Assembly: GCA_041583495.1 (NCBI GenBank)
Contig: JBFHFS010000003.1
Coordinates: 129,276-193,275, forward strand
DNA: 64,000 nucleotides
Source: JBFHFS01 sp041583495
Lineage (GTDB): Bacteria; Bacteroidota; Bacteroidia; Bacteroidales; Marinilabiliaceae
Direction: 5' to 3'
Shown here piece after piece: positions 16,648 to 24,529 of this stretch (position 1 is the stretch's first letter; every line of letters starts with the position of its first letter). The position numbers and the translations under genes are program-made. The notes under the pieces were generated by a model. The model had not been told where the DNA came from. It made no database searches and worked only from the letters and a program-made list of their open reading frames with translations.

Positions 16648-17682
16648 ATGAGGAAAGTAACTCCAGCCATTCTTTATTTTCTCTTTACCCTCTTCCTTCC
16701 CCTCACCATGCAAGGGCAGCGAGGAGGAGAATCGTTATTTGGAATCTTACAACTCACCTCTTCTGCACGGATTGCGGCGCTGGGAGGTTACCAGGCAGCT
16801 GTTTACGGTCAGGATCCTGCTCTGGCACTCTATAACCCCGCTCTGGCGAACGCCTCCTCGCACAACAACTTATCGTTGGGCCTCACCCCTTACATTGCCG
16901 ATATTCGCTACGGATATGGCAGCTATGCACGTCATTATAAGGGAATAGGGACCTTCTTTGCGGGAGTCAACCAACTGGGTTACGGCGACATGGTGGCAGC
17001 CGACGAAAATGGAAACATCACCGGGAATTTCACGGCTTCCGAGTGGGTCATTTTTCTGGGTTTTTCCAAAGCACTCACCTCCCACTGGAGGACAGGGTTT
17101 ACCCTGAAGCCCGTTTTTAGCCGGATAGAAGCCTACAATTCCTGGGGCATGGCCTTTGATGCAGGCCTTCATTACCAACACGACAATGGCCTTTTTCAAG
17201 CGGCCCTGTTGCTCCGAAATGCCGGATGGCAGCTCCAAAGCTACGACGCTGCCCCCTCCGAGGCTCTAACCCCCGATCTGCAGATAGGTTTTTCCACCCG
17301 TCTGGCCCACGCCCCCTTTCGGTTTTCGGTTACCGCCCGCGACCTGCTCACCGGGTCGCTCGACTATGAGATCCCCGAGAATGAATATGGGGTGACGGTA
17401 ACCCAACCCGAAAGTGCCAATGCCAACATTGGCAACCTGGTGCTGCGTCATCTCATCTTTGGATTGGAATTTGTACCCTCCGACAACTTCTTTGTAGCCG
17501 CAGGCCTGAATCCCCGTCGCCGCCAGGAACTTCAGGTAGACTCCAGAGTTTCCACAGTGGGTTATTCCTGGGGCTTTGGCTTCAGGATTTACAAGTTTCA
17601 TTTCTCCTACGGCTCAGCCCGTTATCATCTGGCTTCCTCGTCCAATAATTTTTCCATATCCACCAATATATCAGACTTCTAG
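16648..17682 (+). CDS. porQ: type IX secretion system protein PorQ
   Basis: A 344-residue outer-membrane beta-barrel-like protein. A signal peptide (MRKVTPAILYFLFTLFLPLTMQG) is followed by the PorQ hallmark GGESLFGILQLTSSARIAALGG and YGQDPALALYNPALA. PorQ works with PorU, PorV and PorZ in the attachment complex that cleaves sorting domains and anchors cargo at the cell surface. The order porQ-cmk-ispH is conserved in Porphyromonas and other Bacteroidota, which strengthens the call. It ends with aromatic-rich strands typical of barrel proteins. Confidence 0.88.
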   Translation: MRKVTPAILYFLFTLFLPLTMQGQRGGESLFGILQLTSSARIAALGGYQAAVYGQDPALALYNPALANASSHNNLSLGLTPYIADIRYGYGSYARHYKGIGTFFAGVNQLGYGDMVAADENGNITGNFTASEWVIFLGFSKALTSHWRTGFTLKPVFSRIEAYNSWGMAFDAGLHYQHDNGLFQAALLLRNAGWQLQSYDAAPSEALTPDLQIGFSTRLAHAPFRFSVTARDLLTGSLDYEIPENEYGVTVTQPESANANIGNLVLRHLIFGLEFVPSDNFFVAAGLNPRRRQELQVDSRVSTVGYSWGFGFRIYKFHFSYGSARYHLASSSNNFSISTNISDF

Positions 17683-17805
17683 ATCAACCTCACCCATAAG
17701 CATCTCAAATTTTTTAAGCCCTTAGTCCACAGGGGAGCCCCATTATTTTACTACCTTAGCCGTGCAAAAACCGGGCGCTGCCTGGCAGATAAATTATACC
17801 ATTCT

Positions 17806-18507
17806 ATGTCGCACAACATCCAATCCATCATCATCGCCGTCGACGGGTACTCCTCGTGTGGGAAAAGCACGGTAGCCAAAGATTTGGCACGTCTTCTTAA
17901 AATTGCTTACATCGATACGGGTGCTATGTATCGGGCTGTAACGCTTTTCGCGATTAACAATAACCTAATTCAGGAAGGACAAATCGATGAAAAAAAATTA
18001 AAGGAACGGATGGATCAGGTCCTGGTTGAATTTAAAGCCGACCCCGAAACCGGAATCACCCACACCTGGCTAAATGGCATTGATGTTGAAGAGAAAATCA
18101 GAGGCATGGAGGTGAGTAATCTGGTAAGCCCCATCAGCACCTTAAAATTCGTCCGCGAGAAACTGGTAGAGATGCAACGCCTGCTGGGGAAAAAAGGAGG
18201 GGTAGTCCTCGATGGCCGGGACATTGGCACGGTTGTGTTTCCCAATGCCCACCTGAAAATATTTATGACCGCCTCACCGGAGATCCGTGCTGAGCGCCGC
18301 TTTAAAGAGATGAAGGAGAAAAACATCGACTTCTCCTACCAGGAAGTGATGAAGAATTTAGCCGAACGTGACCGCATCGACACCACCCGGAAGGAGAGCC
18401 CACTGCGTCAGGCCGAAGATGCTCTGGTACTCGACAACAGCCACCTGAATCGCGAAGAACAGTTGCAGTGGATTCTGAATAAACTGCGTGAAAGAGACTG
18501 GCTATAG
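17806..18507 (+). CDS. cmk: cytidylate kinase
   Basis: Phosphorylates CMP and dCMP, 233 residues. The P-loop is GYSSCGKSTVAKDLA near residues 15-22. CMP-binding parts YIDTGAMYRAVTLF, LDGRDIGTVVFPNAHLKIFMTAS and RAERRFKEM, and the C-terminal DRIDTTRKESPLRQAEDALVLDNS, are all in place. It sits between porQ (123 bases) and ispH (43 bases). The grouping is conserved but has no obvious functional logic. Confidence 0.95.
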   Translation: MSHNIQSIIIAVDGYSSCGKSTVAKDLARLLKIAYIDTGAMYRAVTLFAINNNLIQEGQIDEKKLKERMDQVLVEFKADPETGITHTWLNGIDVEEKIRGMEVSNLVSPISTLKFVREKLVEMQRLLGKKGGVVLDGRDIGTVVFPNAHLKIFMTASPEIRAERRFKEMKEKNIDFSYQEVMKNLAERDRIDTTRKESPLRQAEDALVLDNSHLNREEQLQWILNKLRERDWL

Positions 18508-18550
18508 CCGGAGGCCACAGTTGCAATAAGATAACACAACAACTTATTCC

Positions 18551-19447
18551 ATGAATCAATCCTCCTCCCAAAAACAAAATGCACCCCTTCATGTGGAGAT
18601 AGATACCCATTCGGGATTTTGCTTTGGGGTAGTCCGGGCCATCCAGAAGGCCGAGGAAGCCCTTTCACAAGGCGAAACGCTCTGCTCCCTGGGTGACATT
18701 GTGCACAATGGGCTCGAGGTGGAAAGGCTGTCCCAAAAGGGAATGAAAACGATCGACCACCCCACCCTCAATAAGCTGAAGGAGGAGACGGTTCTTTTCA
18801 GGGCGCATGGAGAGCCCCCGGAATCGTACGAGACGACTAAACGACTGGGACTGCGATTGATCGATGCCACCTGCCCGGTAGTATTAAAGTTGCAGGAACG
18901 CATTAAAAAGGCCTGGCTGGAGATGAATCCCATCAACGGACAGGTGGTTATATTTGGCAAGAAAGGACATGCCGAAGTTAAGGGTCTTTCGGGGCAAACC
19001 CATCACGAAGCCATCGTGATTGAGAGCATAGAACAAATAGGACTTGTTGATAGCTCCCGACCAGTGGTCCTGTTTTCTCAAACCACCAAGAATCCCGAAG
19101 AGTTCCAAAAGATTGCCCAAACCATAAAGGAACGGGCATCTGAGGGAGTAGAGGTCAGAATTCACAACACCATTTGCCGGCAAGTGTCGGGACGGGTACC
19201 TCATTTGCAGGCGTTTGCCCGCCAACACAAAATGGTTATTTTTGTGGGTGGGGTAAAAAGCAGCAATGCCAGGGTTCTTTTCGAAACCTGTAAAACCGCC
19301 AACCCCAACACCTATTTTGTCAGTGGGCCCGATGATCTCAACCCAAAATGGTTCGCGAAAAGACCCGCCAGCACTGGCATATGTGGTGCCACCTCCACCC
19401 CCGTCTGGTTAATGGAGGCCGTAGCCACAAAGATTAAAATGTATTAA
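18551..19447 (+). CDS. ispH: 4-hydroxy-3-methylbut-2-enyl diphosphate reductase
   Basis: The last enzyme of the MEP pathway, an Fe-S reductase that forms IPP and DMAPP from HMBPP; 298 residues. The three cluster cysteines are in SGFCFGVVRAIQKAEEAL, DATCPVVLKLQ and NTICRQVSGR. The substrate-binding RAHGEPP, HAEVKGLSGQT and SSNARVLFETCK are recognisable. With the long-form ispG at 6 kb, both oxygen-sensitive steps of the pathway are encoded in this window. It is 15 bases before pfkA, so they are likely co-transcribed. Confidence 0.95.
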   Translation: MNQSSSQKQNAPLHVEIDTHSGFCFGVVRAIQKAEEALSQGETLCSLGDIVHNGLEVERLSQKGMKTIDHPTLNKLKEETVLFRAHGEPPESYETTKRLGLRLIDATCPVVLKLQERIKKAWLEMNPINGQVVIFGKKGHAEVKGLSGQTHHEAIVIESIEQIGLVDSSRPVVLFSQTTKNPEEFQKIAQTIKERASEGVEVRIHNTICRQVSGRVPHLQAFARQHKMVIFVGGVKSSNARVLFETCKTANPNTYFVSGPDDLNPKWFAKRPASTGICGATSTPVWLMEAVATKIKMY

Positions 19448-19462
19448 CAAACTCATTCCAGT

Positions 19463-20443
19463 ATGAATAAAATTAAGAAAATAGCTGTTTTAACTTCCGG
19501 TGGAGATGCCCCGGGCATGAATGCCGCCATTCGCGCAGTGGTAAGAGGAGGCATTTACAACAATCTGGAGGTCTGCGGAGTCATCAAAGGCTATCAGGGA
19601 TTAATCGACGATGATTTCGTTGAGATGAAGTCCAACTCGGTAAGTAACATCATCCAGGCCGGAGGAACCATTCTCAAGTCAGCACGCTGCAAAGCCTTCA
19701 GAGACTTTGAAGGCCGGCAGACGGCATACAACAACCTGAAGAAACATAATGTAGATGCCCTGGTGGTGATCGGTGGAGACGGATCCTTCGCCGGAGCCAG
19801 AGAATTTGGCGACGAGTTCAACATTCCCGTAGTGGGCATTCCCGGGACCATCGACAACGACTTGTATGGCACGGACTATACCATTGGTTACGATACGGCC
19901 CTGAATACGGTCGTAGAAGCCGTAGACAAAATCCGCGATACAGCCACGGCTCACAGTCGCCTTTTCTTCATCGAAGTGATGGGTCGCGATGCCGGGTTCC
20001 TGGCCCTTAGAGGCGGTATCGCCTCGGGTGCTGAAGCCATCCTGGTGCCGGAAGTAAAAACCGACATCAACCAGCTGGAGGATTTTCTGAAGAATGGCTT
20101 CAACAATAAGAAGTCGAGCAGCATTGTGCTGGTAGCCGAAGGGGAAGAAGCCGGAGGAGCCTTTACCATTGCCCAGAAGGTAGGTAAAGATTACCCCGAA
20201 TACGATGTACGGGTCACCATCCTGGGCCACATACAAAGAGGCGGCTCCCCCTCTGCCTTCGACCGGGTAGTAGCCAGCCGCATGGGGGTATCGGCCGTTG
20301 AGGCCTTATTGGATAACTCCAGTAAAATAATGATTGGTATCGTGAATAACGAAATAGTCCGCGTTCCTTTTACCAAGGTCTTCAAACACCTCAAAGAGTT
20401 AAACCCCAGATTGTTGGATCTGATAAAAATCCTCTCTATTTAA
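19463..20443 (+). CDS. pfkA: ATP-dependent 6-phosphofructokinase
   Basis: A glycolytic enzyme making fructose 1,6-bisphosphate, 326 residues, the standard bacterial length. Motifs: TSGGDAPGMNAAIRAVVR, GGDGSFAGA (Gly at the ATP-type position, not the Asp of PPi-dependent forms), PGTIDNDLYGTDYTIGYDTA with the catalytic TIDND, and EVMGRDAGFLA. The C-terminus overlaps by eight bases the end of the opposite-strand COG2403 gene, so there is no room for a normal terminator between them. Confidence 0.95.
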   Translation: MNKIKKIAVLTSGGDAPGMNAAIRAVVRGGIYNNLEVCGVIKGYQGLIDDDFVEMKSNSVSNIIQAGGTILKSARCKAFRDFEGRQTAYNNLKKHNVDALVVIGGDGSFAGAREFGDEFNIPVVGIPGTIDNDLYGTDYTIGYDTALNTVVEAVDKIRDTATAHSRLFFIEVMGRDAGFLALRGGIASGAEAILVPEVKTDINQLEDFLKNGFNNKKSSSIVLVAEGEEAGGAFTIAQKVGKDYPEYDVRVTILGHIQRGGSPSAFDRVVASRMGVSAVEALLDNSSKIMIGIVNNEIVRVPFTKVFKHLKELNPRLLDLIKILSI

Positions 20444-21755
20444 TTACATCCTTCAAAGCATCACGAAGTGTGGGAGAACCAATCTCCTGCAGTTCGTAAT
20501 GCACACGGGTATGAGGAAGCTTTATCTTCACCACCCGGCTTAAGTCAATAGGGGTCCCGATTATCACCGAATCACAGGGTGTTCTCTCGATGGTCTTTTG
20601 CAGATCATGAATCTGTTCGGGGCCATACCCCATGGCGGGCAACAGAGCCCCAATATTGGGATATTTTTGGTAGGTGTCGGCAATTTTACCCACAGCAAAA
20701 GCACGGGGATCAATTATCTCTGCCGCCCCATATTTCATAGCGGCCACCGTTCCCGCGCCGATCTTCATCTCACCATGAGTCAGCGTTGGCCCATCTTCAA
20801 TAACCAGTACCCGCTTGCCCCGAATCACTTCGGGGTTATCCACACGAATGGGTGATGCGGCGTCGACAATCATGGCACCCGGATTAACCTTTAGAATATT
20901 TTGCCTTAACAACTCCACATCCGCGTAGTCGGCGCTGTCGATCTTATTGATGACCACCACCCGGGCCATACGCAAATTCACCTCCCCGGGATAATAGCTT
21001 AACTCATGTCCCACCCGGTGGGGATCGGTGACCGTAATCATCAGGTTGGGCCGGTAAAAGGGAAAATCATTATTTCCGCCGTCCCAAACGATCACATCAC
21101 AACCATTGGGATCGTTCTCTGCCTCGTGCAGGATGGCTTCATAATCGACCCCTGCATAAATCACGTTACCTCTCACCACATGGGGTTCATACTCCTCCAT
21201 CTCTTCGATGGTGCATTCATGACGGGCAAGATCGTCGAGGGTGGCAAAGCGTTGAACCTTTTGTTTTTCCAAAACCCCATAGGGCATGGGATGTCTGATG
21301 GCCACCACCTTAAGCCCCTGCTCCATCAAAAGCTCAATTACTTTGCGTGAGGTCTGGCTCTTGCCACAACCCGTGCGGGTGGCACAAACTGCGATGAGTG
21401 GCTTATGACTGGGTATCATGGTGGCATCCGGCCCCAACAGCATAAAACTGGCACCTGCAGCATTTACAAGGGTCGAAATCCCCATCACCTTAGCGTAAGG
21501 AAGATCGCTGTAAGAAAAAACGCAGACATCCACCCCCAATTTTTTTATGAGTGCGGGAAGTTCCCCTTCAGAATAGATGGGAATCCCTTCGGGATAGAGG
21601 GAGCCGGCCAGAGAAGCCGGATACAACCGACCATCGATATCAGGAATCTGGGAGGCCGTAAAAGCCACCACCTGATAATCCGCATTGTGGCGAAAAAACG
21701 TATTGAAATTGTGAAAGTCGCGGCCCGCAGCACCAATAATAATGGCTCGTTTCAT
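20436..21755 (-). CDS. COG2403 GTPase, cyclic 2,3-diphosphoglycerate synthetase-like
   Basis: A 439-residue protein of the family that includes archaeal cyclic 2,3-diphosphoglycerate synthetase. The N-terminal Rossmann-like start is KRAIIIGAAGRDFHNFNTFF, and a P-loop TRTGCGKS spans residues 126-133, followed by VVAIRHPMPYG. VIVWDGGNNDFPFY looks like the family's Walker B region, and INKIDSADY fits a G4-type NKxD. A glycolytic-intermediate link is attractive because it ends against pfkA, but it is on the opposite strand, so the link is only positional. The true substrate in bacteria is not established to my knowledge; the name is by family resemblance. Confidence 0.7.
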   Translation of the reverse strand: MKRAIIIGAAGRDFHNFNTFFRHNADYQVVAFTASQIPDIDGRLYPASLAGSLYPEGIPIYSEGELPALIKKLGVDVCVFSYSDLPYAKVMGISTLVNAAGASFMLLGPDATMIPSHKPLIAVCATRTGCGKSQTSRKVIELLMEQGLKVVAIRHPMPYGVLEKQKVQRFATLDDLARHECTIEEMEEYEPHVVRGNVIYAGVDYEAILHEAENDPNGCDVIVWDGGNNDFPFYRPNLMITVTDPHRVGHELSYYPGEVNLRMARVVVINKIDSADYADVELLRQNILKVNPGAMIVDAASPIRVDNPEVIRGKRVLVIEDGPTLTHGEMKIGAGTVAAMKYGAAEIIDPRAFAVGKIADTYQKYPNIGALLPAMGYGPEQIHDLQKTIERTPCDSVIIGTPIDLSRVVKIKLPHTRVHYELQEIGSPTLRDALKDVIK

Positions 21756-21882
21756 AAGTTGGCATTTTGGAGGTAATACATTTCCTAATCAAGATACCAA
21801 TTACCATTCAAAGAATGAATGACTTATGACATACTTTTCTGCGAAATAACGCCATCCGGGCGGGGAGCCCTCCTAATTTTAA

Positions 21883-21890
21883 TACCTTTG
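21883..21890 (+). promoter_or_regulatory. -7 promoter box for acpH
   Basis: Reads TACCTTTG, exact TAnnTTTG, 51 bases before the chosen GTG. No -33 TTG at standard spacing. Confidence 0.45.
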
Positions 21891-21941
21891 TAACCAAATA
21901 AATCGGGACCAGCCGTTTTGGACCGGAGAGAGGAGTGTATT

Positions 21942-22565
21942 GTGAATTATCTGGCACATCTATTTTTATCGGGCGATGAACCGGGGGTAAAGGTGGGCAA
22001 TTTTATAGGCGACCATGTTAAGGGACAACAATTCAAACGTTTCCCGCACCCCATCCAAACGGGAATCATTTTGCACCGACACATCGACACCTTCACCGAC
22101 CTGCACCCTACCTTTCGCGAGAGTACTGCCCTTTTCCGGGAAGGTTATGGAAGGTATGCAGGTGTAGTTGGAGATATTGTTTACGACCATCTTCTGGCTG
22201 TCAACTGGGATAAGTATGCCCATGGGGAGCTGCATGCTTTCGTGAGCGAGGCGCACCGGACGTTGATACGTCATTACTTTAGCCTGCCCTGGCGCGTCAA
22301 GCAGTTTCTGCCATTTTTAATAAACAGCCGACGTCTGGAAACCTACCAGTATTCGGAGGGCATTGAAAAAACACTGGCCATCATGGCGGCTAACTCCTCG
22401 CTTCCCAACCAATCGCGGTGGGCCATTAAACAGGTTGAACGCCATTACGACGAACTCGAGCAACAGTTCAACTCCTTTTTTCCGGAAATGGAACAATCGG
22501 CCCAAAAGTTCCTGGAACAACAATTAGCTCCAACGTGCCCTGATCATCCGGTCCCTTCCCGATAA
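21942..22565 (+). CDS. acpH: acyl carrier protein phosphodiesterase-type protein
   Basis: A 207-residue member of the AcpH family (COG3124), which removes the phosphopantetheine arm from acyl carrier protein. I place the start at a GTG so the protein begins MNYLAHLFLSGDEPGVKVGN, the family N-terminus. An AGGAG stands six bases upstream, a notable ribosome site in a group that seldom uses one. Conserved acidic and His residues follow: GNFIGDHVKG, LHRHIDTFTDLHP and VGDIVYDHLLAVNW. The 3' end overlaps the end of prmC by 42 bases on the opposite strand. Confidence 0.82.
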   Translation: MNYLAHLFLSGDEPGVKVGNFIGDHVKGQQFKRFPHPIQTGIILHRHIDTFTDLHPTFRESTALFREGYGRYAGVVGDIVYDHLLAVNWDKYAHGELHAFVSEAHRTLIRHYFSLPWRVKQFLPFLINSRRLETYQYSEGIEKTLAIMAANSSLPNQSRWAIKQVERHYDELEQQFNSFFPEMEQSAQKFLEQQLAPTCPDHPVPSR

Positions 22566-23384
22566 ATCAGGCCTCAAGACCACATCCCGGAAACCCTCTC
22601 CCTCGAGCAATTCCACCACTTCGGGTCCAAAGGCCTGGTTAATCTCAAAAAACAACAGGCCTCCCGGCTCTAATGCCTGCGTGGCAAAGCGGGCAATAAC
22701 CCGATAAAACAACAAGGCATCGTTGTCGGGCACAAACAAGGCCGTGGAAGGCTCATACGCCAGCACATTTTTATCCATCTGCCCCTTCTCCAGGAGCCGA
22801 ACATAGGGTGGATTACTCACAATAATCCGGAACTGCACCGGTGCATTCCCTTCCAGGGAAAGAATATCCTGTTGCTCAAAGTGTACCTCCACCTGGTTGA
22901 GCCTGGCGTTTTGGTTAGCGGTCTCCAGCGCAGTGGTGGAAATATCCCACCCCCAGACATTTGCCTCGGGCCATGTCTTCTTAATGGCAATGGCGATACA
23001 TCCACTCCCGGTGCCCACATCCAGAATCCTCCTCCCGGGCTTATCAGGCTCCTCCAGCACCCACTGCACCAACTCTTCGGTCTCCGGGCGGGGAACCAAT
23101 ACGGAGGGGTTCACGCCAAAAGGCAAACCAAAAAATTCGGTCTTCCCCAAAACATATTGAATAGGTTCGTGGTTTTTAAGTCTTTCGAGGGCTTTTTCCA
23201 CGAATAAGTGCTCGGAATGGGTTATTTTTGTGTGACCCTGAAGCACCAAATCGGTTTTGGAATAGGCACGAAGATGCTCCATCAGCAGCCAGGCATACTG
23301 GTAGCCCTCCTCTGGAGACGTGATCTCCAGGAGTTCCTTGCGAATCCGTTGCACAATATCCTTAACCGTTGGTTGCTCCTTCAT
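22524..23384 (-). CDS. prmC: release factor glutamine methyltransferase
   Basis: Methylates the GGQ glutamine of peptide release factors, using SAM; 286 residues. The helical N-terminal domain (TVKDIVQRIRKELLEI) precedes the Rossmann domain with ILDVGTGSGCIAIAIKK and the catalytic NPPY in IIVSNPPYVRL. The start at MKEQPTV is chosen because the upstream in-frame stretch is not family-like and would overlap the ribD start region. ribD begins divergently 28 bases away. The 3' end overlaps acpH. Confidence 0.93.
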   Translation of the reverse strand: MKEQPTVKDIVQRIRKELLEITSPEEGYQYAWLLMEHLRAYSKTDLVLQGHTKITHSEHLFVEKALERLKNHEPIQYVLGKTEFFGLPFGVNPSVLVPRPETEELVQWVLEEPDKPGRRILDVGTGSGCIAIAIKKTWPEANVWGWDISTTALETANQNARLNQVEVHFEQQDILSLEGNAPVQFRIIVSNPPYVRLLEKGQMDKNVLAYEPSTALFVPDNDALLFYRVIARFATQALEPGGLLFFEINQAFGPEVVELLEGEGFRDVVLRPDLSGRDRMIRARWS

Positions 23385-23397
23385 AGCCATAATTTTG
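23369..23397 (+). promoter_or_regulatory. two-part promoter for ribD
   Basis: TTG at 23369-23371, an 18-base spacer, and TAATTTTG at 23390-23397, a full match to the Bacteroidota -33/-7 pattern. The -33 part lies inside the first codons of prmC on the other strand. The leader to the ribD ATG is only about 10 bases. Confidence 0.6.
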
Positions 23398-23412
23398 GGT
23401 AAAAATAGAAAC

Positions 23413-24465
23413 ATGACAGCAGAAAGCCAACACAAAAGATATTTACAACGTTGCCTCGACCTGGCGCGCATGGGCGAAGGGCTTACCTTTCCCAACCCCA
23501 TGGTGGGAGCTGTAATTGTTCACAACCAACAAATAATTGGCGAAGGGTACCACCGTAAGGCGGGGGGCCCTCACGCCGAAGTAAATGCCATCGCCTCGGT
23601 GAAGGACCCTGCCCTGCTGCCCCACTCCACGCTTTATGTGAACCTGGAGCCTTGTGCTCATTATGGCAAAACCCCGCCCTGCTCTTTACTCATCCGCCAA
23701 AAAAAGATCCCGCGCGTAGTGATTGGCTGTACCGACACCTTTTCGAAGGTTGCCGGCCGGGGAATCGAGATGTTACGATCGGCGGGGGTGGATGTCATCG
23801 TTGGCGTGCTGGAAAAGGAGAGCCGCGAACTGAATCGTCGTTTCTTCACCTTTCACGAACAAAAGCGACCCTACATACTTCTGAAATGGGCCCAGACCCG
23901 CGACGGCTTCCTCGACCTGGACCGCACGGTGGAGGAGGAAACCCGGCCCACGTGGATCACCGATGAATGGGCACGCCGCATCGTTCACAAATGGCGAAGT
24001 ATAGAGCCATCCATCCTGGTGGGAACCCTCACCGCTCTCAAAGATAACCCCTCCCTTACCGTCCGTGACTGGGCAGGTCCTCATCCTCTCAGGCTGGTCC
24101 TCGACCGGTTTGGGAAACTCCCTCCCACCCTCTCTCTCTTCAACGGAAAAGTACCGACCCTGGTCTTCTCTGAAAAAGGCTCTCAGCCCAAAGAGCTGGT
24201 AGAAACCATTTTCATGGATCCCCAGGAAAATCCATTGATCGCGGTTTTAAACGAATTGTATAAACGCGATATTCAATCGGTTATGGTCGAAGGCGGAGGC
24301 CTCCTGCTTGGTGCATTTATTGAAGCCGGCTTGTGGGACGAGGCCCGCGTATTTGTAGGTGAAAAATGGTTTACCGCCGGCGTAAAGGCCCCTGTGATAA
24401 AAAGGGTTCCTCAAAGAGAAGAGATCTTTGGAAATAACCGGTTGTTCGTATATCGCAACAATTAA
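23413..24465 (+). CDS. ribD: bifunctional diaminohydroxyphosphoribosylaminopyrimidine deaminase / reductase
   Basis: Two consecutive steps of riboflavin synthesis in one 350-residue protein. The N-terminal deaminase has the zinc motifs HAEVNA and EPCAHYGKTPPCS. The C-terminal reductase has KWAQTRDGFLDLDRT, LVGTLTALKDNPSLTVRDW and VEGGGLLLGAFIEAGLWDE. The start MTAESQHKRYLQRCLDLARMG is the family start; in-frame codons upstream belong to the prmC overlap. No other riboflavin gene lies beside it. Flavin is needed by PdxH in this window. Confidence 0.95.
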   Translation: MTAESQHKRYLQRCLDLARMGEGLTFPNPMVGAVIVHNQQIIGEGYHRKAGGPHAEVNAIASVKDPALLPHSTLYVNLEPCAHYGKTPPCSLLIRQKKIPRVVIGCTDTFSKVAGRGIEMLRSAGVDVIVGVLEKESRELNRRFFTFHEQKRPYILLKWAQTRDGFLDLDRTVEEETRPTWITDEWARRIVHKWRSIEPSILVGTLTALKDNPSLTVRDWAGPHPLRLVLDRFGKLPPTLSLFNGKVPTLVFSEKGSQPKELVETIFMDPQENPLIAVLNELYKRDIQSVMVEGGGLLLGAFIEAGLWDEARVFVGEKWFTAGVKAPVIKRVPQREEIFGNNRLFVYRNN

Positions 24466-24529
24466 TTATCTTAGACACTCAATAAACCCTCTTTTTCAAA
24501 TTATTGAATGCCGCTCGCGCTAAAAATAA

